From contig CM039467.1 in the NCBI GenBank assembly GCA_022414725.1, positions 17,694,620 through 17,758,619 on the forward strand: a stretch of DNA of 64,000 nt. Direction: 5' to 3'. The notes beneath the pieces were generated by a model. The model saw only the letters and a program-made list of their open reading frames with translations. It was not told the origin of the DNA and did no database searches. This DNA comes from Microglena sp. YARC. Lineage: Eukaryota; Chlorophyta; Chlorophyceae; Chlamydomonadales; Chlamydomonadaceae. Made by a program: the position numbers and the translations under genes. Positions 31,640 to 41,014 of the stretch are shown one piece after another. How positions within the stretch are numbered: position 1 is the stretch's first letter; each line of letters begins with the position of its first letter.

Positions 31640-32010
31640 TTTGACACATAGCCGTTTTTTACTAAATTAGAAAAATTAAATGAATTATACTTACGATTTT
31701 TATTGTAAGATGTAAAAGCTGAATTCTGCCTGCCGACTTATAACCGTCCGCTTTCCCTTTATTTCTTACAATTATAATTGTAAGACACGAATTGATGTTA
31801 ACACCTTTTGTTACAAAATATGGCATTTCAACGTTGTAACATTCGCAATCTGTACGTTTCTCCGTCTTTCAAGCTCATTTCAAGCATATTTTGTCAAAAT
31901 TGACTACAATCTTACGATTTTTATCGTAAGATTGCATTTGAAAAGCATCAAAAGACCCCCAAAAAGTGATTGTAAGATTGGAAATCCGTTCGGAAGCAGG
32001 AACGCCCATT
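31640..32010. repeat. Right subterminal region of the transposon
   Basis: Contains CTTACGATTTTTATTGTAAG near 31690, CTTACAATTATAATTGTAAG near 31768, CTTACGATTTTTATCGTAAG near 31912 and the terminal inverted repeat. It mirrors the left end in motif but not in order. No gene. Confidence 0.75.
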
Positions 32011-32228
32011 AAACCCGAATTACGGAGCATGTAAGCGACGTCTGTTGAGGGAATTCAATGAACTTGTACAATGATATTATGTGAATCCAGTATAGTTCAC
32101 ACAGAATCTCGTTACAATATATTGCATATGCCGCGAGACCACACATGAAAACGACGAAATGTTCAATTTTCAGATTTTAGAACCAACAAAATGAACTCAT
32201 ATACGACTAAAGTAATTCAATATAGTAT

Positions 32229-32456
32229 TCAGGGGAGATACACAGCAATTCTACCGTCGTCTAGGTATTCAGTTTCCGCATCATGATCTTCATTATGATC
32301 GTCTATATATACCTTATCAGTTAAAATCCATTCACTACGCACATCACACCATTCAGATACAGTTGAACGCTTTGCCAACTCGCCAAAAAACTTGTACTGT
32401 TTCTTTGTGGGGGGTGTATCCATTCTCAAATTCACCAGGTAGATGTTTTTTAACAA
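32229..32456 (-). CDS. Small unknown acidic protein
   Basis: A 75-residue frame. An internal Met at RMDTPPTKKQYKFF (residue 12) may be the true start. It has a basic N-terminus and an acidic stretch (DDHNEDHDAETEYLDDG). No family is recognised. A CTTTAAGCCCC motif lies about 50 bases upstream of its start, as for other genes in this window, which supports it being real. Confidence 0.45.
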   Translation of the reverse strand: MLKNIYLVNLRMDTPPTKKQYKFFGELAKRSTVSEWCDVRSEWILTDKVYIDDHNEDHDAETEYLDDGRIAVYLP

Positions 32457-33045
32457 CGCAAGGACGATTTCTATTTTTTATATCGGTTATGTATTGCTAA
32501 TTCCTTTAAGCCCCACAATGGATGCAACGGTATATTGTTGACAATAAAAATGCGACTGTGTTTGAACAATATACCGTTGTTATGACGAGACGTCTCGTTA
32601 CAATAAATACGCAAAAAAACAATGAGGAAGTCTTGAAAAATGCATATATTATCAAAAACATTGATGTAAAAAATGAGGGGGGGGGGTTAAAGGAATAATT
32701 TATGGCTGATCACATTGATTTGAAAAATGAGGGGGGGGGTTAAAGGAATAATTTATTGTTATTTGCCTAGGTGATTTTACCTTTACTGTAAGGCCCCAAA
32801 AATGCCCCAAAAATCACGTGTTTTTCAAAAAAAAAAAAACATGTTCAGCGAGTAGACATTTACCCTTTCCGAAACAGTGTGCGCGCACGTTCGAGCGAAC
32901 ATGTCATTACTATTTGATAAGTGTCGCTCGAACTTGCGCAGCGGCTTTTTTTGGAGTCGTCATAAAAGCGACACGTATTAATGTGTAATATTTGAAATTG
33001 CGCGGACTATGTTGGTGGTGATAACAAATCGTTTGTTAATCGCAA
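32457..33045. other. Intergenic region with G runs and an origin-like inverted repeat
   Basis: Two copies of a GGGGGGGGTTAAAGGAATAATTTAT block (32683-32702 and 32731-32758, G runs 9-10 long) and a 10-bp inverted repeat, GTTCGAGCGA at 32889-32898 and TCGCTCGAAC at 32924-32933, separated by 25 AT-rich bases. It lies beside the primase-origin-binding helicase gene. Herpesvirus UL9 sites are inverted CGTTCGCAC-type boxes around an AT-rich spacer, so this may be a replication origin; inference only. Confidence 0.4.
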
Positions 33046-33663
33046 TCATTCAAGATCATTGATTTTTTTATGGATGGTTTTTTTTTTTGCTATCTTAATG
33101 TCATCCTCTTCATGTGGTGAAAAACGTTGTGATTTATATTCGAGTAGCATGTTCCATGTAGGTGAAATAATGCTTTTCGTAGAATCACTACATGTACTTG
33201 AGTCGTGTTTCCGTGTACCCCTACTGTGAACAGTCAAACTAAAACCAAATACCTTTTTGATTATTTTTTTACACAGGACTGTTACTTTTTTGCTACTTAC
33301 ATCTTCCTTGATGTCAGCATACACATTTTTAGTATCAAACAGTTCAAGCAACTCTTTGAAATCGGGATCACTCAACGATAATATGTATTTTCTCATCCGG
33401 GACACGGTGTCGTCCGAAGACGCTATGTGGTCGTTTGTAGGCAATGTTTTCTTGTACCTGGGAAATACATTTTTCATGACACGATGCCCCTGGATCAATC
33501 ATTTGTAATAGCCTTTACACTTGTCCTTGTACAATTCTATATTGTGGTCTTTATTCTCGTCGCCGACTATGCTTTCTATCTTCTTAAAGAAACGGTCCTT
33601 GTTTTCAGACAACGAATGCTTTAGATAATCAGAGAAGCGCAACACTTTGTAGAATGTATCCAT
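33046..33663 (-). pseudogene. Unknown protein with one in-frame TGA
   Basis: From the ATG at 33663 the frame reads MDTFYKVLRFSDYLKHSLSE to YKDKCKGYYK, meets a TGA at 33499-33501, and continues in the same frame with LIQGHRVMKNVFPRYKKTL for about 150 residues, ending in a Lys-rich tail. Composition is uniform on both sides of the stop. No family is recognised. It lies 19 bases downstream of the primase-helicase gene on the same strand and may be co-transcribed with it. Confidence 0.5.
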
Positions 33664-33681
33664 CTTTATTCGCGTGTTGTT

Positions 33682-36600
33682 TTAGTCAAATGGTCCGATG
33701 AAAACATCCAAGAAATTCTGATCAACCATGTCCTTTTCAACCTGGTAGCGTGTTCTCATGTCGTAAACCCATTTTTTAGTGCGTTCTTCCGGAGTCAGTG
33801 GCTCTCCTGACTTCACCTTTTTCTCAATACACTTTTCATACTGATCTCTATCAATAACAAGCTCTTTGGAAAACACTAGTTCTGTTTCCTTTGCATCGTC
33901 GATGCTCTTAATAGCTGTTTTGAGCTCTGCTGGTATATCCGAATCGGTATTGCTCAGCAATTCTGTGGTAACAGAGATATCATAGTCTTCCGTCAATGTA
34001 TTAGCAATAATATTGTAAAAGCTCAACAATGATCTGTTCGTGTTTGATATGATGCCCTTGAGGATGCTGAATGATAGTTTATCCTTGTCATATACCAGAC
34101 CTTCATTCCCGCATGATCTTGACACAAAGTTGAACAGACCATCCTTTACTGGGTAATAAGAATGCAACCCTTGAATATTCTTGTCTAGTAGTTTCTCAAT
34201 GTCTTCGTCGAATATCGGGTAATCCTCTTTTTTAACACTTAGTGTATTCAATACAAACAACGACATGTCGCCGTCCGTCAAGTTCCTGACACGAAACATC
34301 TGTTGTAGCGCTAGGTCAGCCGTCCCCAAATCAAATCCGTTTTGGACATAGGCTACCAGTGAATCAAAGTGCAGTTCTTCAAAACTGACCCCCGCAGTCA
34401 CAGTGGGTGAATAAATCAAACAATCTGCCTTTTTCCATTCCTCTGCGACGTTTCTGAGGAGAACATTGTTTTCCTGATGATCTGACGTGTGTATAATGAC
34501 GTTCATATTACTGAATTCTTTTTTGACGAATTCATAAACCTTTATTGCGAATGATTTAGTGTTGGCGCTGACGACCACCTTCTTTTTTTGCAGTAGGAGA
34601 GACTGTATCTTATGAATTGCCTTCATTTGCAGTTCTTCTGTTAGCCTAGTGTTTGTGCATACTGTTGAAATGACCTTCCTATTATTTTCTCTTATGTACT
34701 CGTTCCGGATCCACATGGGTTTGACCTTTATCTTGGCAGGCATCTTGGCGGCAATGAAATCCACCATATTGTACACGATGTCGTTGTCGACACATGCATC
34801 TAGGAAGTAAATGTGGCTGGCTTTCCTTGCTATCGCCTCAAACACTTCACAGTTCAGTGATCTGTTTGTCATCACACGGGAGTTGAAATGGTTACACACT
34901 GATACCGCTTCGTCTATGATGACATAGTCAAAAAACTTGATGTCCACCCTGTGAAGAGAGTCTAGGCAAACGACTACCTTTGTGTCTGTTATCTTACCTT
35001 TGACGTCCTGGTATGAGATGAATCCAAACCCAGAAAGTTCTTTAGTGTATTTTTTGGCCAATGTGATTCCGTATGTGATGACAAGGCACGTTGTTTTTTT
35101 GTTCATCGTTTTCGCAAACATGTCAGTCAATCCTTTCGTTTTCCCTGCCCCCATTTGAGCCCTGATGCACACGATTGGATGTATGGGATATTCGTGCATA
35201 ATTGGCTCGTTATACACCTCGTCCCACTGTATGATGTCGTGGCAATTGTGTAGACCGTCTTTGCTTGTCATTCCGTTCAGCTTTTTTATCATATCGCCTA
35301 GGGAGTTCAGTTGAAACACAGGGTTTGTCGTGCATTGCGCTAGCTTGCAACACGGATTAGAGCATTTGTACACAAGGATGTTCTTGTTATGGTGGTATTC
35401 CATCATACCGCCGGAGTGAACCTTTGTTTTTTTAGTATATGTGTGTTTGAATTCAGGAACGGAGTCGCTGTCTTGCCTTGCCATCTTGTGTAAGGTCGAG
35501 CAGGTGATGCCACGATCCGGTGACATGGAATTCCACTTTGTGTAACAATCGTCAAGGTTGAACTTGGGACTCTGTCTACTAAAGTCGATCCATACATCCA
35601 ATAGGTCTGCACCGGGTGTTGATGAGTTCTTCAGTGCAAACCCCACAGTCATCCAATCATTGTAGTCGTTAGCTCGTGAGGCTGAAATGCATCCAATGAG
35701 TTTTTTGAGACTATCAAGGGCGATTTGCTTGTCAACTGATGTGTATACACATGGTAGTCCATCGGTATAGAACGCATGTACATGGGGACTTAAAGCGTGC
35801 GCATTGGTGATGCAGAACTCTTTCTTGGGGTTGAAGAACTTTTTGATTTGCTTATTAGTCGCGATATAGTGTTTGATATTGTCCACGACATTCGTGGCAA
35901 TCTTTGAATCGCCGTTGTACTCGTGTGTTTCCAGCAGGATTACGCGCGTATTTTTGAGAGAGATATGTGCATGGTCTATTAGTTTAGTATTTGTACCTAT
36001 AATAGCTTCAACATCTGGCAGCTCTACCCCTGGAAATCTATTGTATTCCGGGTCGTGAATACACACTAGATGGTCCTGGATCCGCGTTGATGATGTTCCC
36101 CATGGCAACAGAGGGTGGTTCTTGTCCTTTTTGAATTTTGAGGAGTACAAGAGTCTGAATGACCTAAAGTTAGAGTAGATGGCATTGTCTATGACACTAT
36201 TTGGAAGGGGGGTGTCCTTGTCATAGAAAGTGAACATACCTGTTTCTTCTGGTGTATTGTATATGTTTGACAGGATGTAACTATTGAAGTTATTCACAAT
36301 CTGCAACACACATAGCAGATTCATGCATGGTATGTCAATCTTGATGTGACACGAGAACTTTGTGGGCGTGTGTGAAGTGGCAACTTGGAAGTTTGATCCT
36401 AGTTTCGTAACAATGTCATACCCGTATACTTGTTTGATAAAACAAGTGAACTTGTGTGTGAACAAGTCGACGAATTCCTTGTCGTCTATCATAGGATCAG
36501 TCGGGTCCACAGGTCTATCTATGTCCATACAGATATACACCGGAGTCGTTCTCTTGTCTGGGATGATCTCGTAAAAGTGCGGCAGGTTGTCTAGATTGTT

Positions 36601-36825
36601 CGCATACGTGTTGAAGAAAGCGTCTAGTTCTTCGTCGGAGAACCACAGGTAGCACTTTGATGCCTTGTGTGGACTAGAGTCAGCAGAGATGATCCACTTG
36701 TCGCCGGGACACTTGCATTTATCTAGAGTCGCTTTGGAATGATGAAACCCACTTAAGGTTTGCATAAAGCTATTGTTATTAATGTGTGTCTTGGTCGGTG
36801 CGCATTGATTATTTATTTTTTGCAT
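33682..36825 (-). CDS. Primase-polymerase fused to UL9-type origin-binding helicase
   Basis: An intact 1,047-residue protein. Residues ~85-230 form an archaeo-eukaryotic primase: VYICMDIDR gives D101-x-D103, FSCHIKI gives S158-x-H160, and NFRSFRLLYSSK follows. Residues ~370-455 resemble the primase C-terminal (PriCT-2) domain, and CSNPCCKLAQC (488-498) may bind zinc. Residues ~550-880 form an SF2 helicase like herpes origin-binding protein: Walker A AQMGAGKT (556-563), Walker B VIIDEA (635-640), and LQQMFRVRN as motif VI. It should prime and unwind viral DNA at origins. This fusion is known in mimivirus relatives. The CTTAAAGCGTGCGC word, otherwise intergenic, occurs inside it near 35789. Confidence 0.92.
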   Translation of the reverse strand: MQKINNQCAPTKTHINNNSFMQTLSGFHHSKATLDKCKCPGDKWIISADSSPHKASKCYLWFSDEELDAFFNTYANNLDNLPHFYEIIPDKRTTPVYICMDIDRPVDPTDPMIDDKEFVDLFTHKFTCFIKQVYGYDIVTKLGSNFQVATSHTPTKFSCHIKIDIPCMNLLCVLQIVNNFNSYILSNIYNTPEETGMFTFYDKDTPLPNSVIDNAIYSNFRSFRLLYSSKFKKDKNHPLLPWGTSSTRIQDHLVCIHDPEYNRFPGVELPDVEAIIGTNTKLIDHAHISLKNTRVILLETHEYNGDSKIATNVVDNIKHYIATNKQIKKFFNPKKEFCITNAHALSPHVHAFYTDGLPCVYTSVDKQIALDSLKKLIGCISASRANDYNDWMTVGFALKNSSTPGADLLDVWIDFSRQSPKFNLDDCYTKWNSMSPDRGITCSTLHKMARQDSDSVPEFKHTYTKKTKVHSGGMMEYHHNKNILVYKCSNPCCKLAQCTTNPVFQLNSLGDMIKKLNGMTSKDGLHNCHDIIQWDEVYNEPIMHEYPIHPIVCIRAQMGAGKTKGLTDMFAKTMNKKTTCLVITYGITLAKKYTKELSGFGFISYQDVKGKITDTKVVVCLDSLHRVDIKFFDYVIIDEAVSVCNHFNSRVMTNRSLNCEVFEAIARKASHIYFLDACVDNDIVYNMVDFIAAKMPAKIKVKPMWIRNEYIRENNRKVISTVCTNTRLTEELQMKAIHKIQSLLLQKKKVVVSANTKSFAIKVYEFVKKEFSNMNVIIHTSDHQENNVLLRNVAEEWKKADCLIYSPTVTAGVSFEELHFDSLVAYVQNGFDLGTADLALQQMFRVRNLTDGDMSLFVLNTLSVKKEDYPIFDEDIEKLLDKNIQGLHSYYPVKDGLFNFVSRSCGNEGLVYDKDKLSFSILKGIISNTNRSLLSFYNIIANTLTEDYDISVTTELLSNTDSDIPAELKTAIKSIDDAKETELVFSKELVIDRDQYEKCIEKKVKSGEPLTPEERTKKWVYDMRTRYQVEKDMVDQNFLDVFIGPFD

Positions 36826-36935
36826 TGTATATGAGATATAATAATCTCATATCATGCCAAATTCTTAAGTGTGTTACTCATTTAAAAAAATGAGTATCTT
36901 ATATGTTATACAAGACACACACATTACAAAGAGTG

Positions 36936-37305
36936 ATGGAACATGTGCTAAAAATGTTGTTCTTTCAAAGACAAATATAGGGTGTTTTGTGCAGAATTAG
37001 AAAAGTTTGTTCTCGAAAAAGAGGGGTTTTCCAAAGAGCATATGAATGATGTAGTGAACTTGTTGTGTAATACATTCAACTTTGATCCCACTAAAAGCAC
37101 TTATAATAAGCAACGGATCGAACGTGTTATGCTAGAAACTGGTAAATCATATTATGATTTGTTCAATCGCAAGTACTATGAGAATAATAAAGAAGATCTG
37201 GACCGAAAGAATATTGAACGGGCAAGAAAAAAACGAGAAGCTCTGAAAGCAAGTAAAGCATCTTTGTCATATGAATTGGAAAAGGAAGTGGCCATAGGTG
37301 TATAG
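36936..37305 (+). pseudogene. Unknown basic helical protein with early frameshift
   Basis: The ATG at 36936 opens MEHVLKMLFFQRQI and stops at a TAG. A one-base shift near 36970 leads into KDKYRVFCAELEKFVLEKEG and a further ~100 helical residues ending SYELEKEVAIGV. If the shifted frame is used alone, translation would have to start at the GTG of 36982. Rich in Lys, Glu, Arg and Asn; no family recognised. It diverges from the primase-helicase gene across a 110-base AT-rich spacer. Confidence 0.45.
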
Positions 37306-37453
37306 GAATACATAGAAAGAAAACAAAGAGAAGCCCGTAAGATTGTATGTAGTGTTATTTATTTTTAAAACATGTTCTTTACATTTCAGTTACAGAACAA
37401 TATATTAAACAGGCTTCCTATAGTCTTAAAGAATGAGAGAGCGTACATAAGTG

Positions 37454-37978
37454 TCATTTATCATAGGCGCAGTGTGCGCATGAAGGAGTGTCAGATACAA
37501 CGGTGGTCATATACGGATTGTACATCTCGTCTGTGTAACACCAAACACACTGATAAGTTTCCTCTGCATTATATATGTAATCGGTGTCATTTTTGTCATA
37601 ACACTGATTACATACACATATTGTGTTGAACTCCTCACACCGTGGTCTTTGCAACTTACTACCACATGACATGCAATATGAAAACTGTCCTTTCATATAC
37701 ATATATGTAGTACCTTGAAGGGGTGCATACATATCATTGCATGGAGACCATGTGACATTGATTATACCACGCTTTTCATCATACTCAACACCAGTCCGAT
37801 TGGAACACCCTGGAGTTTTATTCGGGTTAAGTACCCAAACACATTTTTTTGTGTGTATGTCTATGTACTCATCATACACCCTTTTTTTGACAGATGTTTT
37901 TGGTGGGAGACCACATTTTCTCAAGATACATTCATCATCCATAACGACATTTTCCCAAATTATTGTTTTACGTGCCAT
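37454..37978 (-). CDS. Cysteine-rich, probable zinc-binding protein
   Basis: The 174-residue intact protein has paired cysteines: CMSCGSKL, then CEEFNTICVCNQCYD, then CVWCYTDEM, then CAHC near the end. This spacing fits two or three zinc ribbons or treble clefs. The N-terminal half contains a WSPCNDMYAPLQGTTYMYMK segment. The role is unknown; zinc-ribbon proteins of giant viruses often act in transcription or ubiquitin signalling, but nothing here decides it. Confidence 0.55.
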   Translation of the reverse strand: MARKTIIWENVVMDDECILRKCGLPPKTSVKKRVYDEYIDIHTKKCVWVLNPNKTPGCSNRTGVEYDEKRGIINVTWSPCNDMYAPLQGTTYMYMKGQFSYCMSCGSKLQRPRCEEFNTICVCNQCYDKNDTDYIYNAEETYQCVWCYTDEMYNPYMTTVVSDTPSCAHCAYDK

Positions 37979-38210
37979 ATGGTCAGGTGGGTGTAAGAAG
38001 TTTTGTGAATTTTGAATTTATCTTTCGTCTTTATAGTATTATTCAGGCGAAATCTTAAGTACATTTAAAAATAAATGAAGCTATTGGGTAGTCAAGCTGC
38101 TTGAGTTGAAGTCATACCCTCTTGATAGATACAAATAAAGACATGTTATTACACCAATAAAAGAAGTTTTTTTTTTTTTTTTTTTTGTCCGCCTGCACTC
38201 CCTTGTTGTT
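37979..38210. other. Intergenic region with a T run
   Basis: AT-rich spacer between two minus-strand genes; a run of about 19 T follows AAAAGAAG near 38167. Similar AAGAAGTTTTT tracts close other genes of this cluster (about 40370, 41170, 41715, 43600), so this may be a shared 3' processing or termination element. Confidence 0.35.
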
Positions 38211-38954
38211 TCATGGCGATATCTTGTTGCGCACGATGATCGGCACCAGCACCAGCTGGATCATCCTGGCCCGCTTGCGCCTGAGACGCTCCTTGTAGGC
38301 CCTCTGGATTGCGCGAGCCGAGTACCACACTCGCATCCACTTGACCCCGCTACTCCTGAGTGACGTCTATGTCATGTTCTCGACCCCGCCGAATACAACC
38401 GTCAGTTCGCCGTCTTCCATGAGTTTCTCGATTGGGTGGTTCTGCAGAAGCTTCCTTGCAGTGGCCATTCGACCAGGTCCAAGCATGAATGGGGACACAT
38501 AGTCCCATCGACAATACGGGACGCAATCACTTGGCAGGAGGGAACAGATCCCTAGCAACATGCCCTGGAAACGCGGATCCATGATGCATCCAAAGTCTGA
38601 CCCTGCGTAGTCATCGTCTTCATCTTCTTCCACACTCTCCCAGCAAGTACCGTTGGTAATGCGGGTAAAGTATTTGTCGTTGCGTCCGTCCGAGAATTCG
38701 TCAGCGTACATTCTGGTGTTTCCAGCCAGGGCGTACTGCGGATCAGGCGAATCAGGAGCCGGCCAATTGCGAACAGACTGCTGTGCGAGTGACTTCCAAA
38801 TGGGTAGAATAGGAGTCAAAAAGGTGCGTGCGTGTCCGTACAGCATCTCGGAATATTCGTCATTGACTATATCGCCGTTGTCTTTGATGAATGTGTTGTC
38901 GTCGAGACATGTATCATAGCTTCTCGCGAGTGTACGGAATTCGGTTACGTCCAT
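38211..38954 (-). pseudogene. Unknown protein with IQ-motif tail, one in-frame TAG
   Basis: From 38954: MDVTEFRTLARSYDTCLDDN, TFLTPILPIWKSLAQQSVRNW, an acidic stretch, and MDPRFQGMLLGICSLLP, shared with the gene at 40434 (CDPRFQGMLLGL). A TAG at 38367-38369 is followed in frame by GVKWMRVWYSARAIQRAYKE, an IQ motif (A-x-x-I-Q-x-x-Y-K), and a basic tail ending near 38211. The paralogue has the same architecture without this stop, so the tail belongs to the gene. IQ motifs bind calmodulin-like proteins; the role here is unknown. Confidence 0.6.
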
Positions 38955-38984
38955 TGTAGATGTGTATAATCGTATGGTTTGTAA

Positions 38985-39022
38985 TAGGACGGTCTCCCTT
39001 TTATAAGAATTTCAATTTTTTT
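38985..39022 (-). promoter_or_regulatory. AAAATTGA box plus TATA-like element
   Basis: On the minus strand AAAAAAATTGAAATTC is followed by TTATAAAAGGGAGACCG about 30-70 bases before the ATG at 38954. AAAATTGA is the early promoter core known from mimivirus. The same pair precedes the genes starting at 41014, 41542, 42222 and 43994. Confidence 0.55.
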
Positions 39023-39095
39023 ATAGGCAAAACACACGGATCTCAATGGCGCACGTGTTGGTATGACGTGGGCTTAAAGAGATTCTGAGTTGTCG

Positions 39096-39554
39096 TCATA
39101 CCCTCTTGATCACCCAGTCATGTGGTGGGGCTGTGTATGAGTTTTGTATGTCATACAAGACTAGTTCTAGGAAAGGACATGTCAGTTCCATAGCAGACTT
39201 AGCAAACATGCGATGCACATTCAGTTTGCTTTGGTCGAACGCTTTCGCACCTATCCCACACAGGGGAGCAACAGCAAGTGTATAGTCCGGTCCATTGCTT
39301 TTTTTTCGGCTTTGTTTCCGGAGTTTTGAAATGCTTTGTAACAAAATCGTCGTGACACTTTCGTGCATCTGGATCATGTCGGCATGGGAGGCATGGGAGT
39401 CTTGTCTCGTGTCGGATGGAATAGCATGACAAATGAACTGGAACGTGTTGCCCATGCGGCTTACATATATAAATGATTTTGAATCAAGGCAATTTAATAC
39501 CGCTCTGGAGTTGTGCGGTAGGTTTCGTAGGATTGTGTCCATAAGCGTTGTCAT
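39096..39554 (-). CDS. Unknown protein
   Basis: A 152-residue intact frame. The segments MDTILRNLPHNSRAVLNCLD and SKSFIYVSRMGNTFQFICHA give an F-box-like opening (LP...AVL..LD), but this is weak. The C-terminal part (CPFLELVLYDIQNSY, HDWVIKRV) is unassigned. It lies in the F-box-like cluster with a CTTAAAG motif downstream at 39070. Confidence 0.45.
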   Translation of the reverse strand: MTTLMDTILRNLPHNSRAVLNCLDSKSFIYVSRMGNTFQFICHAIPSDTRQDSHASHADMIQMHESVTTILLQSISKLRKQSRKKSNGPDYTLAVAPLCGIGAKAFDQSKLNVHRMFAKSAMELTCPFLELVLYDIQNSYTAPPHDWVIKRV

Positions 39555-39578
39555 ATCAATGTATTTCGCTGCTTATTT

Positions 39579-40340
39579 TTAAACTCTAGAAAATATACTA
39601 TTGTTGAAGGCTTCTTTGTTGTAAGAAGAGAACTCATAGTGGGGCCAAATGGGGAACATCTTTTTACAATCATAACTGACATTGTTTAGCTCCCTTGTTA
39701 TTTCAGACAATTTAGTGGTCTTTACATCCAAATCTAAAACGGGTGACAGCTCAAGAACGTTTGTCATCTGTTCGCCAAGATCTTCGCCAAGATCATGTGA
39801 ATACATATATCTGAAGTTAGATTTCAGATATCTAACTTCTTCTTTCAAAAGTTTACCCTTTGAGTTTATTTAAGTCAATAGCTTCGCGTAAACCCATAGC
39901 TTCTCCCATTTCAAACGTACATGTCTGTCAGACATAGGAATGTTTGGAATGATTTCATGAGTACTTATATCATACGTGTATTTTCTATTGAATTCCCACA
40001 CCTCTTTGGTGATCATCCTAAACACCATGGGATTGAGCTGATTAAAAAAAAACGCATGTTTTTTATCAATTCGAGCATATAAACTGTCTATTGTTATTTG
40101 AGGCCCGTATGAAATCCCCACTAAACTGTCAATATTGCCAGACGGCGAATGCCTTAGTGAACCTTTATTCAACGCGGCGGTCAAACTCTTGTTTATTCCA
40201 CTCACCTTGGCTAGACCAGTATGAGACCCATCTATTGTCCTGTTCATGATTTCCTGGATAATATCATCGGGTAACTGGGGCATAGGAGATGCAGATGATG
40301 TTGATTTGCGCCTACTTGCTGACCCTTTCCTGCTGGACAT
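39579..40340 (-). pseudogene. F-box-like protein with one in-frame TAA
   Basis: After a Ser/Arg-rich start, MPQLPDDIIQEIMNRTIDGS is an F-box-like helix, followed by HTGLAKVSGINKSLTAAL. The frame stops at a TAA (39870-39872) after YAKLL and continues in frame with INSKGKLLKEEVRYLKSNF and DCKKMFPIWPHYEFSS. The intact paralogue at 44230-45141 has Tyr at the stop position (YAKLLSYIGSRGIYL), so TAT or TAC has become TAA. It probably once served as a substrate adaptor for a ubiquitin ligase. Confidence 0.65.
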
Positions 40341-40433
40341 TTTACATCCGGATACAATACAAATAAGAGTTTCTTCTTTTTTCTTTTTTCTTTTTTGTTT
40401 TTTCTCCTCCGTTCCACCGCGGTCCCAGTTTGT

Positions 40434-41014
40434 TCATTCGCGACCCTTGCAATCCTTGAGCAATGCCACCAACCTGGGGATCGTGATGCGGAGGCGCTTG
40501 TTCCTTCTGTGCTCACGGTACTTGCGGTACGTGCTCTGGATCTTGCGCGCAGAGATCCACGCTCGCAACCACTGGGATGCCATGTTCTGTACAAAGCCCC
40601 ACTCCTGATTGGCGAGTCTATCGCGCGCCATACAATCGATCATCTGGTCATCCACTTCAAGGAACAGGTTGTTTGTAATCGTACGTGTGAGGGCAACGTA
40701 ATCACCGGAAGGGTTATACGGGAAGGCGGCAACCAAGCCAAGAAGCATGCCTTGGAAGCGGGGATCGCATACAATATCGTCCGCATCCGGAAAGGCAGAT
40801 GATGCTATACTATTGATAAACAGCTTGGCGTGGTTGCCGTCGGTGAAGTCGTTGGCAGTCATTCCTCCGTTGGCAACAGCCACCTGGTGTTTTTCGTTGT
40901 CCCACGATTGAACGGCGAGCTTTGCAAGTACCTCCCAAACGCGCACAATGGATCCAACGGAACGCCCCAAGTGACATTGGCAACATCGTTGTATAATTCA
41001 GTAAAGTTTGCCAT
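40434..41014 (-). pseudogene. IQ-tailed protein, paralogue of 38211-38954, frameshifted near the start
   Basis: The ATG at 41014 opens MANFTELYNDVANVTWG, similar in position to the paralogue's first residues. A one-base shift near 40980 leads to GRSVGSIVRVWEVLAKLAVQ and on to CDPRFQGMLLGLVAAFP. The C-terminal part has MASQWLRAWISARKIQSTYR (IQ motif) and the tail RLVALLKDCKGRE, which is shared with the F-box-like gene at 41788. The promoter pair AAAATTGA and TTATAAAAG lies upstream at 41046-41080. Confidence 0.55.

Larger units (their letters stand above)
22691..32010. mobile_element. 9,320-bp DNA transposon, 29-bp perfect TIRs, TSD AAAC
   Basis: The left end starts AATGGGCGTTCCTGCTTCCG and the right end is its exact complement; 29 terminal bases match perfectly. 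The flanks are AAAC on both sides (22687-22690 and 32011-32014). Internally it has subterminal ATCTTACGAT-type palindromes at both ends, a multi-exon transposase-like gene near the right end (29165-31635), a large internal inverted repeat with tandem arrays (24930-28930), and exon-like fragments. Composition and spliced genes are eukaryotic, unlike the host viral gene. Classification: a large TIR transposon with a DUF7869-type protein; superfamily not determined. Confidence 0.92.
21557..32074 (+). pseudogene. W-repeat protein C, split by a 9.3-kb transposon
   Basis: The 5' part (21557-22690) encodes the MDYKNDIQRDIKEHIIDRLN module, about 14 repeats and the start of the IQ module (RRAAKAIQKTWRHVFTN). 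The 3' part (32015-32074) encodes PNYGACKRRLLREFNELVQ and a TGA. The two join in frame if the transposon and one AAAC are removed, matching the tails of genes A, B and D. No other lesion is present, so the gene was intact at the time of insertion. Confidence 0.92.

Noticed and set aside
33257..33624. Plus-strand open frames opposite the 33046 gene
   Set aside because: Hydrophobic antisense shadows of a Lys-rich gene; no start context or motif.
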